From Pseudomonas laurylsulfativorans (lineage in GTDB: Bacteria; Pseudomonadota; Gammaproteobacteria; Pseudomonadales; Pseudomonadaceae): 64,000 nt of DNA. Numbering within the stretch: the stretch's first letter is position 1; each line of letters begins with the position of its first letter. Below are positions 19,667 to 31,824 of the stretch, piece by piece. A program made the translations under genes and the position numbers. The notes beneath the pieces are model-generated. The model did not search any database. It saw only the letters and a program-made list of their open reading frames with translations, and had not been told where the DNA came from. The DNA lies in assembly GCF_002906155.1 (NCBI RefSeq), contig NZ_MUJK01000004.1, forward strand, positions 248,001 to 312,000, in the 5' to 3' direction.

Positions 19667-21409
19667 ATGTTCGACAAAAACAATAAGCTGCGACATAGCA
19701 TTTCATTGGCAGCCATGCTGGCACTCAGCGGTTTGAGCGCTTCGGCCTGGGCCGATGCCTACGAAGATGCCGCGAAGAAATGGATCGGCAGTGAATTCAA
19801 ACCGTCCACACTCACGGCCGAACAACAACTGGAAGAGTTGAAGTGGTTCATCAAGGCGGCGCAGCCGTTCCGCGGGATGAATATCAAAGTGGTGTCGGAA
19901 ACCATTGCCACCCACGAGTACGAGTCCAAGGTGTTGGCCAAGGCCTTCACTGAAATCACCGGGATCAAGCTGACCCACGACCTGCTGCAGGAAGGCGACG
20001 TGGTGGAAAAGCTGCAGACCGTGATGCAGTCGGACAAGAGCATCTATGATGGCTGGGTCAACGACTCGGACCTGATCGGTACGCACTTTCGTTACGGCAA
20101 GACCGAATCGATCACCGACCTGATGGCCAACGAAGGCAAGGACTTTACCTCGCCGACCCTGGACATCAAGGACTTCATCGGCATCTCGTTCACCACTGCG
20201 CCGGACGGCAAGATCTATCAATTGCCTGACCAGCAGTTCGCCAACCTCTACTGGTTCCGCGCCGACTGGTTCGAACGCGCGGACCTCAAGGCCAAGTTCA
20301 AGGAAAAGTACGGCTATGACTTGGGCGTGCCGGTGAACTGGTCAGCCTATGAAGACATCGCCAAGTTCTTCAGCGAAGACGTCAAGGAAATCGACGGCAA
20401 GCGCGTCTATGGGCACATGGACTACGGCAAGAAAGACCCGTCCCTGGGCTGGCGCTTCACCGATGCCTGGTTCTCCATGGCCGGTGGCGGCGACAAGGGT
20501 ATCCCCAACGGCTTGCCGGTGGACGAGTGGGGCATTCGTGTCGAGGACTGCCATCCGGTGGGCTCCAGCGTGACCCGCGGCGGCGATACCAACGGGCCGG
20601 CGGCGGTGTTCGCCACCACCAAATACGTCGACTGGCTGAAGAAGTACGCGCCACCGGAAGCGGCGGGCATGACCTTCTCCGAATCAGGTCCCGTACCGTC
20701 CCAGGGCGCTATCGCCCAGCAGATTTTCTGGTACACCGCCTTCACCGCCGACATGACCAAACCGGGTCTGGCAGTGATGAACGCCGACGGCACGCCGAAA
20801 TGGCGCATGGCGCCGTCACCGCGTGGTCCTTACTGGGAAGAGGGCATGAAACTGGGCTATCAGGACGTGGGCTCCTGGACCTTCATGAAATCCACGCCTG
20901 AGAAGCAGAAACTCGCGGCCTGGCTCTACGCGCAGTTCGTGACGTCGAAAACCGTGTCACTGAAGAAAACCATCGTCGGCCTGACACCTATCCGCGAATC
21001 GGACATCAACTCGCAAGCGATGACCGACCTGGCGCCTAAACTCGGTGGCCTGGTGGAGTTCTACCGCAGCCCGGCCCGTGTGCAATGGACCCCGACCGGG
21101 ACCAACGTGCCGGACTATCCTCGCCTCGCGCAACTGTGGTGGAGCCACATTGCAGAAGCCGCCAGCGGCGAGAAAACCCCGCAACAGGCACTCGACGGCC
21201 TGGCCAAGGATCAGGACGCGATCATGTCCCGTCTGGAACGCTCCAAGGCACAAGCCACCTGCGCCCCGAAAATGAACCCCGAGCGTGATGCGCAATACTG
21301 GTTCGACCAGCCGGGTGCGCCGAAGCCGAAACTGGAAAACGAGAAGCCGAAGGGCGAGACCGTGAGCTACGCCGAACTGCTGAAGTCTTGGGAGGCGGCG
21401 CGTAAGTAA
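19667..21409 (+). CDS. Periplasmic solute-binding protein of the ABC importer (GlpV-like)
   Basis: 580 residues, large for a CUT1 binding protein (usually about 400-450). Signal peptide with cleavage probably after residue 29 (SASAWA|DAYED). The start is fixed by AAGGAGG (19655-19661) six bases before ATG 19667; upstream in-frame codons belong to the DUF2160 gene region. The body has extracellular solute-binding features (TGIKLTHDLLQEGDVVEKLQTVM; LPDQQFANLYWFRADWFER). The C-terminus has PNYP-like and WW motifs and ends in Lys. It is the last gene of the operon, before a terminator. The substrate is probably a polyol or sugar-like compound; glycerol by analogy only. Confidence 0.88.
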   Translation: MFDKNNKLRHSISLAAMLALSGLSASAWADAYEDAAKKWIGSEFKPSTLTAEQQLEELKWFIKAAQPFRGMNIKVVSETIATHEYESKVLAKAFTEITGIKLTHDLLQEGDVVEKLQTVMQSDKSIYDGWVNDSDLIGTHFRYGKTESITDLMANEGKDFTSPTLDIKDFIGISFTTAPDGKIYQLPDQQFANLYWFRADWFERADLKAKFKEKYGYDLGVPVNWSAYEDIAKFFSEDVKEIDGKRVYGHMDYGKKDPSLGWRFTDAWFSMAGGGDKGIPNGLPVDEWGIRVEDCHPVGSSVTRGGDTNGPAAVFATTKYVDWLKKYAPPEAAGMTFSESGPVPSQGAIAQQIFWYTAFTADMTKPGLAVMNADGTPKWRMAPSPRGPYWEEGMKLGYQDVGSWTFMKSTPEKQKLAAWLYAQFVTSKTVSLKKTIVGLTPIRESDINSQAMTDLAPKLGGLVEFYRSPARVQWTPTGTNVPDYPRLAQLWWSHIAEAASGEKTPQQALDGLAKDQDAIMSRLERSKAQATCAPKMNPERDAQYWFDQPGAPKPKLENEKPKGETVSYAELLKSWEAARK

Positions 21410-21431
21410 AGTGGTTGTACCGTGATACGCG

Positions 21432-21459
21432 AACGGCACCGAAAGGTGCCGTTTTCTTT
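21432..21459 (+). terminator. Rho-independent terminator of the ABC importer operon
   Basis: The 9-bp stem AACGGCACC (21432-21440) / GGTGCCGTT (21445-21453) with a GAAA loop is followed by TTCTTTT. Confidence 0.88.
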
Positions 21460-21476
21460 TGTGCCTGAGCCACCGC

Positions 21477-21568
21477 TATCGCTGGCAAGCCAGCCCATAC
21501 AGATACAGCGTCTGCCGCAGACCATGCGTTGCCCAACGACCCCTGTAGGAGCTGGCTTGCCAGCGATG
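21477..21568. repeat. REP pair (CTGGCTTGCCAG family)
   Basis: Arms 21477-21501 (TATCGCTGGCAAGCCAGC...) and 21544-21568 (TGTAGGAGCTGGCTTGCCAG...) are near-perfect reverse complements. The left outer arm is slightly decayed (CCATACA for TCCTACA). Confidence 0.82.
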
Positions 21569-21642
21569 GCGTTCTGTTGGTCAGCGCAGGAAGAAAGGGT
21601 CAGCACTTCTGGTCGAACAAGGGCAACGGTCAGAGCGCAAAA

Positions 21643-21664
21643 ACGGCACCTGAAGGTGCCGTTT
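21643..21664 (-). terminator. Rho-independent terminator of the nuo operon
   Basis: The 10-bp stem AACGGCACCT / AGGTGCCGTT has only a 2-base loop. On the minus strand it is followed by TTTTGCGC, 30 bases after the nuoN stop. The stem core matches the ABC operon terminator at 21432. Confidence 0.8.
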
Positions 21665-21693
21665 CTGTTTGCTGCCGAATGTCGCTTAAGCGA

Positions 21694-23157
21694 TCAACCC
21701 ACCAGACCCGATTGCTGGACCAGGTTCAGCAGCGGTTGTGGGTAGACGCCGAGGAAGAACGCGACCAGGGCGATGGCCAGCAGCATCACGCCGCCTGCCT
21801 TCTGTTCCCAATGCAGTTGCGCATCGTGACGACGCAGGTTCGGTTCGATCAGGTACAGGGTGACCATGACGCGCAGGTAGTAGAACACGCCGATGGCGCT
21901 GCCCAGTACCAGCGAGCCGACCAGCCACCATTGGTGCGATTCGACACCGGTGGCGATGATGTAGAACTTGCCGATGAAGCCCGCGGTCAGCGGGATACCA
22001 GCGAGGGACAGCATCATCACGGTCAGTACGGCGGTCAGGTACGGACGGCGCCAGAACAGGCCGCGGTATTCGTACAGGGCGTCCGCGTCACGGCCGTTGT
22101 ACGGCGAGGACATCAGGGTGATCACGCCGAAGGCGCCGAGGCTGGTGATCACGTAGGTGACCAGGTACACGCCGATGGCTTCCACGGCCAGGCCCTTGCT
22201 CGCCACCAGGGCGATCAGCAGGTAGCCGAAGTGGGCGATGGACGAGTAACCCAGCAGACGCTTGAGGTTGCTCTGGGTCAGGGCCAGCAGGTTACCGAAC
22301 AGGATCGACGCGATGGCGATGATGGTCAGTACGTTGCTCAGCACGCCGCTGCTCGCCGCTGGCGAGATCTGGAACAGGCGCACCATCACTGCGAACACAG
22401 CCACTTTGGAAGCGGTAGCGAGGAACGCTGCGACCGGCGCCGGAGCACCCTCGTAGACGTCCGGGGTCCACAGGTGGAAGGGTACCAGCGACAGCTTGAA
22501 CGCCAGGCCGATCAGCATCATGCCCAGGCCCAGTTGCGCCAGCGAGCTTGGCAGGCCGGTAGCCGCCAGCGCCTGGCCGATACCGACGAAGCTCAGGGAA
22601 CCCGAGTCTGCGTAGAGCAGGGCCATACCGAACAACAGGAACGCGGAACCGGCCGCCGACAGCACCATGTACTTGATACCGGCTTCCAGCGAGCGCTTGT
22701 TGAAGAAGGCATAGGCCACCAGACCGTAGACCGGCACCGACAGCAGTTCCAGACCGACGAACAACCCGGCCAGGTGCTGCGCGCTGACCAGAACCAGGCC
22801 ACCGGCGGCGGCCATCAGGATCAGCAGGTACAGTTCTTCACGGTTGCCCGGGTAACCCGAACCGCCATCGCCGAGGTAGGCGTGGGCGAGGGTGACGCAG
22901 GCGAGGGTGGCGACCAGGATCAGCGCCATGTACAGGCAGGCGAAGGTGTCGATCTGCAGCAAAGGCGTCACGGCCAGGGGCGCGACTTTCAAGGCAGGCA
23001 GGATCGACAGCAAAGCCAGGTTCAGACCCGCCACGGAAATCAGGAAGGTCTGGGAGTGGTTGCGGCGCCAGGCGATTGCCAGCATCACCACGATAATGGT
23101 GAGGCTGGTAATCAACAGCGGCGCTAGCGCGATAAAGTGTTGAGTCGTGAATTCCAT
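21694..23157 (-). CDS. nuoN: NADH-quinone oxidoreductase subunit N
   Basis: 487 residues from ATG at 23157 ([11 protein letters not shown]); the in-frame extension upstream runs into nuoM and has no ribosome site. It is an antiporter-like membrane subunit of complex I with about 14 helices, including the proton-channel lysine/glutamate segments ([36 protein letters not shown]). It is the last gene of the nuo operon, 7 bases after nuoM, with its terminator at 21643-21664. Confidence 0.97.
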   Translation of the reverse strand: MEFTTQHFIALAPLLITSLTIIVVMLAIAWRRNHSQTFLISVAGLNLALLSILPALKVAPLAVTPLLQIDTFACLYMALILVATLACVTLAHAYLGDGGSGYPGNREELYLLILMAAAGGLVLVSAQHLAGLFVGLELLSVPVYGLVAYAFFNKRSLEAGIKYMVLSAAGSAFLLFGMALLYADSGSLSFVGIGQALAATGLPSSLAQLGLGMMLIGLAFKLSLVPFHLWTPDVYEGAPAPVAAFLATASKVAVFAVMVRLFQISPAASSGVLSNVLTIIAIASILFGNLLALTQSNLKRLLGYSSIAHFGYLLIALVASKGLAVEAIGVYLVTYVITSLGAFGVITLMSSPYNGRDADALYEYRGLFWRRPYLTAVLTVMMLSLAGIPLTAGFIGKFYIIATGVESHQWWLVGSLVLGSAIGVFYYLRVMVTLYLIEPNLRRHDAQLHWEQKAGGVMLLAIALVAFFLGVYPQPLLNLVQQSGLVG

Positions 23158-23164
23158 AGCGCTC

Positions 23165-24697
23165 TTACCGGGCCGAAGCGAGTTGAGTGAAGGCGGTGCC
23201 GAGCCATTGCTGCACGCCATGCATCGTAGCGGCAGAGGTATCGAGGAACGGTTGTGGGTACACGCCGATGTAAATCAGCAGTGCGGCCAGACCGACCACC
23301 ATGATCATTTCACGACCGTCCATGCCATGCAGTACCGCGTCCGATTTGGCCGGACCGAAATACGCACGGTGGATCATGATCAGCGAGTAGACCGAACCGA
23401 ACACCAGGCCGGACGTGGCGATGATGGTGACCCATGGGGCGATCGGGAAGGTGCCGATCAGGATCAGGAACTCACCGACGAAGTTACCGGTACCCGGCAA
23501 GCCCAGCGACGCTGCTGCGAAGAACAGGCTGAGGGCAGGCAGGTAAGCGATCTTCGACCACAGGCCACCCATTTCACGCATGTCGCGGGTGTGGGTGCGT
23601 TCGTACAACTGGCCACTCAGGATAAAGAGTGCCGCCGCCGACAGACCGTGGGCCAGCATCTGCATCACCGCGCCTTGCAGCGCCAGTTGGCTGCCGGAGT
23701 AGATGCCGATCAGTACGAAGCCCATGTGGGAAACGGACGAGAAGGCAATCAGACGCTTGATGTCGGTTTGCGCGAACGCCAGGAACGCACCGTAGAAGAT
23801 CCCGATCAGACCCAGGGCCATGGCGAACGGCGCGAACTCGGCCGACGCGTTCGGGAACAGCGGCAGTGCGAAACGCAACAGGCCGTAGGCAGCGGTTTTC
23901 AGCAAGATACCGGCGAGGTCGACGGAACCTGCGGTCGGTGCCTGGGCGTGGGCATCAGGCAGCCAGGAGTGGAACGGAACCACTGGCAGCTTGACCGCAA
24001 AGGCGATGAAGAAGCCGAGCATCAGGATGTACTCGGTGGTCATCGACATCTTGGTCTTCAACAGGTCGGCGTAGTTGAAGGTAATTACGCCTGTGCTGTT
24101 GAAGTTGACCAGTACCAGGCCCAGGATCGCCACCAGCATGATCAGGCCGGAAGCCTGAGTGAAGATGAAGAACTTGGTCGCCGCGTAGATCCGGGTTTTC
24201 TTGCCGTCCGAAGAACTGTGACCCCAGAGCGCGATGAGGAAGTACATCGGTACCAGCATCATTTCCCAGAAGAAGAAGAACATGAACAGGTCGAGGGCGA
24301 GGAACACGCCGACGACACCGCCCAGGATCCACATCAGGTTCAAGTGGAAGAAGCCAACGTGACGCTGGATCTCTTTCCACGAGCAGAGTACCGAGAGCAC
24401 ACCCAGCAGACCGGTGAGCATGATCATCAACAGTGACAGGCCGTCGAGGGCCAGGTGCACGTTGATGCCGAAGCGCTCGATCCAGACGTGCTTGAACTCA
24501 AGCGCCCAGGTCGGGTCGGCGCCAGGCGCCGGGGCAAATGAATAGTCACCGTTGGCCCACAGCCAGAGGCCGAGGGAGAGCAACAGGGACATGGTGATCA
24601 GCGCAATCCAGCGGGGGAGGGTGGCGCCGAAGCGCTCACCCATCCAGCACAGCAGGCCGCCGATGAAGGGGATCAGGATTAGCCAGGGCAGAATCAT
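23165..24697 (-). CDS. nuoM: NADH-quinone oxidoreductase subunit M
   Basis: 510 residues. Antiporter-like proton-pumping subunit with the conserved helix motifs [19 protein letters not shown] (with the channel glutamate) and [19 protein letters not shown]. It forms part of the membrane arm between NuoL and NuoN. Begins 39 bases after nuoL. Confidence 0.97.
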   Translation of the reverse strand: MILPWLILIPFIGGLLCWMGERFGATLPRWIALITMSLLLSLGLWLWANGDYSFAPAPGADPTWALEFKHVWIERFGINVHLALDGLSLLMIMLTGLLGVLSVLCSWKEIQRHVGFFHLNLMWILGGVVGVFLALDLFMFFFFWEMMLVPMYFLIALWGHSSSDGKKTRIYAATKFFIFTQASGLIMLVAILGLVLVNFNSTGVITFNYADLLKTKMSMTTEYILMLGFFIAFAVKLPVVPFHSWLPDAHAQAPTAGSVDLAGILLKTAAYGLLRFALPLFPNASAEFAPFAMALGLIGIFYGAFLAFAQTDIKRLIAFSSVSHMGFVLIGIYSGSQLALQGAVMQMLAHGLSAAALFILSGQLYERTHTRDMREMGGLWSKIAYLPALSLFFAAASLGLPGTGNFVGEFLILIGTFPIAPWVTIIATSGLVFGSVYSLIMIHRAYFGPAKSDAVLHGMDGREMIMVVGLAALLIYIGVYPQPFLDTSAATMHGVQQWLGTAFTQLASAR

Positions 24698-24736
24698 GAC
24701 GGGCTCGTTTCCTTTCGCAAATTCGCAAGGTTCATA

Positions 24737-26590
24737 TCAGACCGCTACCAGCACGACGGCGCCAATTACCAGCACGGCACCAGCAGCCATCGAGGCGGCA
24801 TACCAACGCAGTTGACCGGTCTCGGTACGGCTCAGGGCGGTGTGACCGCCTTTGGCCATGCGCGGGATCAGACCGATGGTCTGGTCGAGCGGGTCTTTGC
24901 GCAGGATGTGGCTGATCGCCAGGTAAGGCTTGACGAACAGTTTGTCGTAGATCCAGTCGAAGCCCCAGGCAGCGAACCACCAGGCCGAGAGGAAACGGCC
25001 GATGCCGCTGTTGGCGACGGCGGTGACGAAGCGACGCTTGCCGAGGAACAGCAGCGCGGCCAGCAGGATACCGGCCAGGGCGATGGCGCCCGAGGCGATT
25101 TCCAGGCTGTGCTTGGCTTCGCCGCCGGCATGGCCGACGCTTTGCGGCAACACGCCGTGCAGCGGTGGAACGATCATCGCGCCGATGGCGGTGGACAATA
25201 CGATCAGCACCGACAGTGGTAGCCAGTGGGCAATGCCGTGACCGGCGTGGGCTTCGGTCTTCGCTTCACCGTGGAACGCGATGAAGATCAGGCGGAAGGT
25301 GTAGAGCGAGGTCATGAACGCGCCGACCAGACCTGCATAGAGCAGACCGTTGTTGCCGCTGGCAAACGCTTCCCAGAGGATTTCGTCCTTGGAGTAGAAG
25401 CCCGCCGTTACCAGAGGCAGGGCCGCCAGGGCCGCACCGCCGACGATGAAGCTGGCGTAGGCCAGTGGCAACTTCTTCCACAGACCGCCCATCTTGAAGA
25501 TGTTCTGCTCGTGGTGGCAGGCAACGATCACCGCACCGGAGGCAAGGAACAACAGGGCCTTGAAGAAAGCGTGGGTCATCAGGTGGAAGATCGCGCCATC
25601 CCAGGCACCAACGCCCAGGGCCAGGAACATGTAGCCGATCTGGCTCATGGTCGAGTAGGCGAGGATACGCTTGATGTCGGTCTGGACCAGGGCTGCAAAG
25701 CCCGCCAGAACCAGGGTCACACCGCCAACGATGCCCACCAGGTGCAGGATTTCCGGCGCCAGGGTGAACAGGCCGTGGGTACGGGCGATCAGGTAGACAC
25801 CGGCGGTCACCATGGTCGCGGCGTGGATCAGTGCCGAAACCGGAGTAGGACCGGCCATCGCGTCCGCCAGCCAGGTTTGCAGCGGCAGTTGCGCGGATTT
25901 ACCGACAGCGCCGCCCAGCAGCATCAGGGTGGCCATGACCATCCAGAAGTCGCCGGCCTGGAATTTCTGCGGTGCCAGCACCAGCAGTTCCTGGACGTTC
26001 AGGGTGCCCAGTTGGGCAAACAGAATGAACAGGCCGATGGCCATGAACACGTCACCGATACGGGTCACGATGAAGGCTTTGAGTGCGGCGTTACCGTTGT
26101 TGCGGTTGCTGTAGTAGAAACCGATCAACAGGTACGAGCACAGGCCCACGCCTTCCCAGCCGAAGTACAGGAACAACAGGTTATCGCCCAGCACCAGGAA
26201 CAGCATGCTGGCGATAAACAGGTTGGTGTACGCGAAGAAACGCGAGTAGCCGTCTTCACCGCGCATGTACCAGGACGCGAACAGGTGGATCAGGAAGCCG
26301 ACGCCAACCACCACACCGAGCATGGTCAGCGACAGGCCGTCCAGGTACAGGGCGAAGTTCGGCGTGAAGCCTTCCACCGCCATCCACTGCCACAACACCT
26401 GGGTGTAGTGGCCGCCTTCCGGCGGGGCGACGTTGAACTGCCAGATCACGTAGGCGGTGACGATGGCAGACAAGCCGACGGAGCCAACGCCAATCAGCGC
26501 GGCCAGGTTTTCCGAAATGCGGCCGCGCGAGAACGACAGCAGCAGGAAACCAATGAGAGGGAATACGAAAGTCAGAAAGAGTAGGTTCAT
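24737..26590 (-). CDS. nuoL: NADH-quinone oxidoreductase subunit L
   Basis: 617 residues, the distal proton-pumping subunit. The core motif [21 protein letters not shown] and the channel region [20 protein letters not shown] are present, plus the long C-terminal lateral helix extending along the membrane arm. The start overlaps the nuoK stop by four bases. Confidence 0.97.
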   Translation of the reverse strand: MNLLFLTFVFPLIGFLLLSFSRGRISENLAALIGVGSVGLSAIVTAYVIWQFNVAPPEGGHYTQVLWQWMAVEGFTPNFALYLDGLSLTMLGVVVGVGFLIHLFASWYMRGEDGYSRFFAYTNLFIASMLFLVLGDNLLFLYFGWEGVGLCSYLLIGFYYSNRNNGNAALKAFIVTRIGDVFMAIGLFILFAQLGTLNVQELLVLAPQKFQAGDFWMVMATLMLLGGAVGKSAQLPLQTWLADAMAGPTPVSALIHAATMVTAGVYLIARTHGLFTLAPEILHLVGIVGGVTLVLAGFAALVQTDIKRILAYSTMSQIGYMFLALGVGAWDGAIFHLMTHAFFKALLFLASGAVIVACHHEQNIFKMGGLWKKLPLAYASFIVGGAALAALPLVTAGFYSKDEILWEAFASGNNGLLYAGLVGAFMTSLYTFRLIFIAFHGEAKTEAHAGHGIAHWLPLSVLIVLSTAIGAMIVPPLHGVLPQSVGHAGGEAKHSLEIASGAIALAGILLAALLFLGKRRFVTAVANSGIGRFLSAWWFAAWGFDWIYDKLFVKPYLAISHILRKDPLDQTIGLIPRMAKGGHTALSRTETGQLRWYAASMAAGAVLVIGAVVLVAV

Positions 26591-26895
26591 CCGCGCATCT
26601 CACTGGCAGCGTCGATATCGAGCGTGTGGAAGCGGCGATACAGTTGCAGCAGGATCGCCAGGCCAATACTGGCCTCGGCGGCTGCCAGGCTGATCACCAG
26701 GATGAACATGATCTGTCCATCCGGCTGTGCCCAGCGGCTACCGGCAACGATGAACGCCAAAGCGGAGGCATTCATCATGACCTCCAGGCTCATCAGCACG
26801 AAGAGGATGTTGCGGCGGACCATCAGGCCGACCAGACCGAGGCAGAACAGGATGCCGGCGACCGCCAGACCATGCTCCATAGGGATAGCAGGCAT
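26587..26895 (-). CDS. nuoK: NADH-quinone oxidoreductase subunit K
   Basis: 102 residues and three helices, with the conserved membrane glutamates in [17 protein letters not shown] and [12 protein letters not shown]. Two in-frame ATGs exist (26901 and 26895). AAGGAG is eight bases before the second and only two before the first, and the known NuoK start is MPAIP, so 26895 is chosen. Choosing 26901 would overlap the nuoJ stop. Confidence 0.95.
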   Translation of the reverse strand: MPAIPMEHGLAVAGILFCLGLVGLMVRRNILFVLMSLEVMMNASALAFIVAGSRWAQPDGQIMFILVISLAAAEASIGLAILLQLYRRFHTLDIDAASEMRG

Positions 26896-26897
26896 CG

Positions 26898-27401
26898 TCA
26901 TTGCTCCTTGGCTTCGTTACGGCCCAAATGGAACGCCGTGACGGCTGCGGCGAGCAGCAGCATCGAGGCGAGTTCGACCACCAGCAGGTAAGGACCGAAC
27001 AGGCTGATGCCCACGGCCTTGGCGTCTACGGTGGTGTGGCCGACGGCCTGGCCGCTCTGGTGGGAGAACAGCACGTACAGCAGTTCAACCAGCAGCAGTG
27101 CGGCGAGCAGGACCGGGCCACCCCAGATACCGGGCTTGAGCCAGACGCGCTCTTGCTGAACCGAGGCAGGCCCCAGGTTCAGCATCATCACCACGAACAC
27201 GAACAGCACCATGATGGCGCCAGCGTAGGCGATCACTTCCAGGACACCGGCAAACGGTGCGCCGAGGGCGAAGAACGTCATCGCTACGGCGATCAGCGAA
27301 ATGATCAGGTAGAGCAGGGCGTGCACAGGGTTGGTGTTGGTGATCACGCGAAGCGTGGACACCACAGCGATACCCGATGCGAAATAGAAAGCGAATTCCA
27401 T
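26898..27401 (-). CDS. nuoJ: NADH-quinone oxidoreductase subunit J
   Basis: 167 residues with five predicted helices, including the pi-bulge helix region [20 protein letters not shown] typical of NuoJ. Membrane-arm subunit between NuoA/H and NuoK. Starts nine bases after nuoI. Confidence 0.96.
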   Translation of the reverse strand: MEFAFYFASGIAVVSTLRVITNTNPVHALLYLIISLIAVAMTFFALGAPFAGVLEVIAYAGAIMVLFVFVVMMLNLGPASVQQERVWLKPGIWGGPVLLAALLLVELLYVLFSHQSGQAVGHTTVDAKAVGISLFGPYLLVVELASMLLLAAAVTAFHLGRNEAKEQ

Positions 27402-27410
27402 CTTTCTTCC

Positions 27411-27956
27411 TTAAGGCAGCAAGCTCTTCACGTTGATCGGTTCGGCTTCATTCTGCGCGGAGCCTTTCGGCTTCCCGGCAATCGCCATACCTGCAACACG
27501 ATAGAAGTTGTAATCAGGGTTTTTGCCGGGGCCGGAGATCAGCAGATCTTCTTTCTCGTAAACCAGGTCCTGACGTTTGAACTCGGCCATTTCGAAATCC
27601 GGCGTCAGCTGGATCGCGGTGGTCGGGCAGGCTTCCTCGCAGAGGCCGCAGAAAATGCAGCGCGAGAAGTTGATGCGGAAGAAGTCCGGGTACCAGCGAC
27701 CGTCTTCGGTTTCAGCTTTCTGCAGCGAGATGCAACCGACCGGGCACGCCACGGCGCACAGGTTGCAGGCTACACAACGCTCTTCGCCGTCGGGGTCGCG
27801 GGTCAGGACGATACGCCCACGGTAGCGCGGCGGCAGGTACACGGCTTCTTCCGGGTACTGCAGCGTGTCGCGCTTGCGGAAGGCGTGGCCGAAAATCATC
27901 ACCAGGCTGCGAAGCTGGGTGTAGAAGCCATGCACGATGTCAAAAATGTACTTCAT
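27411..27956 (-). CDS. nuoI: NADH-quinone oxidoreductase subunit I (two 4Fe-4S clusters)
   Basis: 181 residues. The two ferredoxin motifs, [15 protein letters not shown] and [15 protein letters not shown], bind clusters N6a and N6b in the peripheral arm, passing electrons from NuoG to the NuoB N2 cluster. Starts twelve bases after nuoH. Confidence 0.97.
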   Translation of the reverse strand: MKYIFDIVHGFYTQLRSLVMIFGHAFRKRDTLQYPEEAVYLPPRYRGRIVLTRDPDGEERCVACNLCAVACPVGCISLQKAETEDGRWYPDFFRINFSRCIFCGLCEEACPTTAIQLTPDFEMAEFKRQDLVYEKEDLLISGPGKNPDYNFYRVAGMAIAGKPKGSAQNEAEPINVKSLLP

Positions 27957-27968
27957 GATTCTCTATCC

Positions 27969-28976
27969 TCACTGAGCCGCGACGGCGGGCGTGTTGAGCA
28001 ACACGATCGCAGCGGTCACCAGCATGTTGACGAGGGTCAGCGGCAAGCAGAACTTCCAGCTGAAATCCATCACTTGGTCATACCGTGGGCGCGGGATCGA
28101 AGCGCGCAGCAGGATGAAGATCATGATGAAGAACGCGGTTTTCAGTGCGAACCAGATGAACGGGATCTGCGGCAGGATGCCGAACGGACCGTGCCAGCCA
28201 CCGAAGAACAAGGTCACCAGCAGCGCCGAGATCAGCACGATGCCGATGTACTCGCCGACGAAGAACATGCCCCATTTCATGCCGGCGTATTCAATGTGGT
28301 AACCGTCGGCCAGTTCCTGTTCCGCTTCCGGCTGGTCGAACGGGTGACGGTGAGTCACGGCCACGCCAGCGATGAAGAAGGTCAGGAAACCGAAGATCTG
28401 CGGAATGATGAACCACAGGTTCTGCGCCTGGTAGTCGACGATGTCGCGCATGTTGAACGAGCCGACCTGGATCACGATGCCCATCAGCGACAGGCCCATG
28501 AACACTTCGTACGACACGGTTTGCGCCGAGGCCCGCAAGCTGCCCAACAGGGCGAACTTGTTGTTGCTCGACCAGCCGGCGAACAGCACCGCGTAGACCG
28601 ACAGACCGGCCATGGCGAAGAAGAACAGGATGCCGATGTTCAGGTCCGCCACGCCCCAGGTCGGGGTGATCGGGATGATCGCGAAGGCAATCAGCAGGGC
28701 GCTCATGGCGACGACTGGTGCCAGGGTGAAGATCATCTTGTCGGCGAATGGAGGCGTCCAGTCTTCCTTGAAGAACATCTTGATCATGTCGGCAGCGATC
28801 TGGAACGCGCCGAACGGACCCACGCGGTTCGGACCGTAACGGTCCTGCCAGAGGGCGAGCAGACGACGCTCGACCCAGCTCAGCAGGGCACCGCAGACCA
28901 CCACGGCGAGCAGAATCACCACGGCCTTGAGGACCGCGATGATCACATCGATCACTTCAGGAGTGAACCAGGTCAT
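27969..28976 (-). CDS. nuoH: NADH-quinone oxidoreductase subunit H
   Basis: 335 residues, about eight helices; it shapes the quinone tunnel at the junction of the two arms. Conserved loops are [20 protein letters not shown] (residues about 45-65) and [19 protein letters not shown] (with acidic residues lining the quinone path). The start overlaps the nuoG stop by four bases. Confidence 0.97.
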   Translation of the reverse strand: MTWFTPEVIDVIIAVLKAVVILLAVVVCGALLSWVERRLLALWQDRYGPNRVGPFGAFQIAADMIKMFFKEDWTPPFADKMIFTLAPVVAMSALLIAFAIIPITPTWGVADLNIGILFFFAMAGLSVYAVLFAGWSSNNKFALLGSLRASAQTVSYEVFMGLSLMGIVIQVGSFNMRDIVDYQAQNLWFIIPQIFGFLTFFIAGVAVTHRHPFDQPEAEQELADGYHIEYAGMKWGMFFVGEYIGIVLISALLVTLFFGGWHGPFGILPQIPFIWFALKTAFFIMIFILLRASIPRPRYDQVMDFSWKFCLPLTLVNMLVTAAIVLLNTPAVAAQ

Positions 28977-31687
28977 TGAGCTGCCTCCTGCAGACCGTCA
29001 ACGGATTTGCCAAAGATCGCTGGCGGAATGCCGGCGATGCCCGCAGGCAATGCCACCAGGCCTGCGCCCAGTTCTTCATTGATGCGCAGCGGCAGACGCA
29101 GGGTCTGGCCGGCCACGTTCAGGCTCAGCATGGCACCGTCGTTGACGCCCAGGCGGTCGGCTTCGGATTTGGCGAGTGCGACGTAAGCCGCCGGAATGCG
29201 TTCCTGAACCGGAGCGGCTTTGGAAGAGTTCTCTTCGCTGCCGAGCAGGTGGAAGAACGGCACGACCTGCCAGGTGCCCTGGGCCGGGTTGAACGCACGT
29301 GGAACGCTGGCGAACCAGTTCAGCGAGTCACCGGTGCTTTCGATCAGGCGGGTGCCTGGGTCGCCAGCGCGGATGTGACCACCGACTTCGTCCTGGAACT
29401 TGTTCCAGGCTTGCGGCGAGTTCCAGCCCGGAGACCAGGCGAATGGCACTTGCTGACGCGGTTCGGCCGAACCCGAGTAACCTTCCATGGAGAAGGCGAA
29501 CGCGGTGTCCTTGTCCTGCGGGGTACGCGGTTCGTGCACGCTGATGTCGGCGCGCATGGCGGTACGACCGGAGTAACGCAGCGGTTCACGGGCCAGTTTC
29601 ATGCCCTTGATGCGGAACGCGGCGGACGGTGCGGCATCGACAATGCGGTTCAGAATCGAAGTGCTGGAAGCGACGGCGGCGGTGACGTGGTCCAGTTGGG
29701 TCCAGTCGATCGGCTGGTTCAGCAAGGTCGCGCGCAGGGCATGCAGCCAGCGCCAACCTTCGTGAACCAGGATGCTCGCGTCCATGTACTTCGGATCGAA
29801 CACCTGGAAGAAACGCTGGGCGCGGCCTTCCTGGCTGACCAGGGTGCCGTCGCCTTCAGCGAAGCTGGCGGCTGGCAGGACCAGGTGCGCGCGATCGCTG
29901 GTGGCGGTCTTCTGATGGTCGGCGACGATCAGCACTTTGGCGGCGGTCAGGGCAGCATCGACCTTGGCCTTGTCGGTACGGGTGTACAGATCGTTTTCCA
30001 GCACGACGATGGCGTCGGCCTTACCGTCGATCACGGCTTGCAGCGCGGCGTCGACCGATTCGCCACCGAGCATGGCCAGACCGAGGCTGTTGGCCTCTGG
30101 CACGATCAGGCTGATGGAACCGTTCTTCTCGCGCAGCTTCAGGGCTTTGGCGATGTTGGCAGCAGCCTCGATCAGCGCTTTGGAGCCCAGGGAAGTACCG
30201 GCGATGATCAGCGGGCGCTTGGCCGCGAGCAGGGCGTCGGCAATGCGCTTGGCCAGTTCGAGGGCTTCAGCGTCCAGGCCTTCAACGGCTGGAGCGCTGG
30301 CGTCGAGGGCGTGAGCCACGGCGAAACCGATGCGGGCCAGGTCGTCGGGAGCGGCGTGAACGCACTCTTCGGCGATGTCGTCGAGCTTGGTTTCAGCCAG
30401 GCTGGCGATGAACAGCGGGTTCAGCGCGTGCTGACCGATGTTCTTCACGGCGGCGTCGAGCCAAGGCTGGACACGCATGGCGTCGGCCATGTCTTCGGCC
30501 TTGCCCTTGACCGATTGACGCAGGGACAACGCCATGCGCGCAGCAGTCTGGGTCAGGTCTTCACCGAGGACGAACACGGCGTCGTGGTCTTCGATGTCGC
30601 GCATGTTCGGCACTGGCAGAGGGCTGTCTTTGAGCACTTGCAGGACCAGACGGATGCGTTCCAGTTCGGATGCTTCGATACCGGAGTAGAAGTGCTCGGC
30701 ACCGACCAGTTCGCGCAACGCGTAGTTGCTTTCGAGGCTGGCGCGTGGCGAGCCGATACCGACGATGTTGCGACCGCGCAGCAGATCGGCGGCTTTATCC
30801 AGCGCTTCGTCGAGGCTCAACTTGGTGCCATTGGCCAGCAACGGCTGACGCGGACGGTCTTCGCGGTTGACGTAGCCATAGCCGAAACGGCCACGGTCGC
30901 ACAGGAAGTACTGGTTCACCGAACCGTTGAAACGGTTTTCGATGCGACGCAGTTCGCCGTAACGCTCGCCCGGGGAGATGTTGCAACCGCTGGAGCAGCC
31001 ATGGCAGATGCTCGGCGAGAACTGCATGTCCCACTTGCGGTTGTAGCGCTCGGAGTGAGTCTTGTCGGTGAACACACCGGTCGGGCAGACCTCGGTGAGG
31101 TTGCCGGAGAACTCGCTTTCCAGCACGCCGTCTTCAACGCGACCGAAGTACACGTTGTCGTGGGCGCCGAACACACCGAGGTCGGTGCCGCCGGCGTAGT
31201 CCTTGTAGAAGCGCACGCAGCGGTAGCAAGCGATGCAGCGGTTCATTTCGTGGGAAATGAACGGGCCCAGTTGCTGGTTCTGGTGGGTACGCTTGGTGAA
31301 GCGGTAACGGCGCTCGTTGTGGCCGGTCATTACCGTCATGTCTTGCAGGTGGCAGTGACCGCCTTCTTCACAGACCGGGCAGTCGTGAGGGTGGTTGGTC
31401 ATCAGCCATTCGACAACACTGGCGCGGAAGGCCTTGGACTCTTCATCTTCGATGGAGATCCAGGTGTTGTCGGTGGCAGGGGTCATGCAGGACATGACGA
31501 TACGACCACGGGTGTCGTTCTCGTCGGTGTACTGCTTGACCGCGCACTGGCGGCAAGCGCCAACGCTGCCAAGGGCAGGGTGCCAGCAGAAATAAGGGAT
31601 ATCGAGGCCTAGCGACAGACATGCCTGTAACAGGTTGTCTGCCCCATCGACTTCGAGCTCTTTGCCGTCTACGTGGATAGTGGCCAT
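28973..31687 (-). CDS. nuoG: NADH-quinone oxidoreductase subunit G
   Basis: 904 residues, the largest peripheral subunit, from the molybdopterin oxidoreductase fold but without molybdenum. N-terminal 2Fe-2S ligands in [15 protein letters not shown], the [16 protein letters not shown] region, a 4Fe-4S set [13 protein letters not shown], and the N7-type set CHGCSSGCN (about residues 228-236). As in other gamma-proteobacteria all of these are retained. Unlike most nuo junctions it is separated from nuoF by 137 bases that contain a hairpin. Confidence 0.97.
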   Translation of the reverse strand: MATIHVDGKELEVDGADNLLQACLSLGLDIPYFCWHPALGSVGACRQCAVKQYTDENDTRGRIVMSCMTPATDNTWISIEDEESKAFRASVVEWLMTNHPHDCPVCEEGGHCHLQDMTVMTGHNERRYRFTKRTHQNQQLGPFISHEMNRCIACYRCVRFYKDYAGGTDLGVFGAHDNVYFGRVEDGVLESEFSGNLTEVCPTGVFTDKTHSERYNRKWDMQFSPSICHGCSSGCNISPGERYGELRRIENRFNGSVNQYFLCDRGRFGYGYVNREDRPRQPLLANGTKLSLDEALDKAADLLRGRNIVGIGSPRASLESNYALRELVGAEHFYSGIEASELERIRLVLQVLKDSPLPVPNMRDIEDHDAVFVLGEDLTQTAARMALSLRQSVKGKAEDMADAMRVQPWLDAAVKNIGQHALNPLFIASLAETKLDDIAEECVHAAPDDLARIGFAVAHALDASAPAVEGLDAEALELAKRIADALLAAKRPLIIAGTSLGSKALIEAAANIAKALKLREKNGSISLIVPEANSLGLAMLGGESVDAALQAVIDGKADAIVVLENDLYTRTDKAKVDAALTAAKVLIVADHQKTATSDRAHLVLPAASFAEGDGTLVSQEGRAQRFFQVFDPKYMDASILVHEGWRWLHALRATLLNQPIDWTQLDHVTAAVASSTSILNRIVDAAPSAAFRIKGMKLAREPLRYSGRTAMRADISVHEPRTPQDKDTAFAFSMEGYSGSAEPRQQVPFAWSPGWNSPQAWNKFQDEVGGHIRAGDPGTRLIESTGDSLNWFASVPRAFNPAQGTWQVVPFFHLLGSEENSSKAAPVQERIPAAYVALAKSEADRLGVNDGAMLSLNVAGQTLRLPLRINEELGAGLVALPAGIAGIPPAIFGKSVDGLQEAAQ

Positions 31688-31789
31688 GGTTCAAAGTTCT
31701 TCGTTGGCCCGGTGTCAGCGGGCGTGGCTAATGGAATCTTGTTATCCGCGTGAATCAACACAGCCGGTAAAGGCGTCATCACACGAAAA

Positions 31790-31817
31790 GCGAAGGGCAC
31801 GGACCCTTCGCCTTTTT
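31790..31817 (-). promoter_or_regulatory. Hairpin in the nuoF-nuoG gap (possible attenuator or processing site)
   Basis: GCGAAGGG (31790-31797) and CCCTTCGC (31804-31811) form an 8-bp stem with a 6-base loop, flanked by A and T runs on both sides. On the minus (nuo) strand it is followed by TTTTCG. It lies just after the nuoF stop. The U-run is short, so termination would be partial. Confidence 0.55.
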
Positions 31818-31824
31818 TAAGCGT

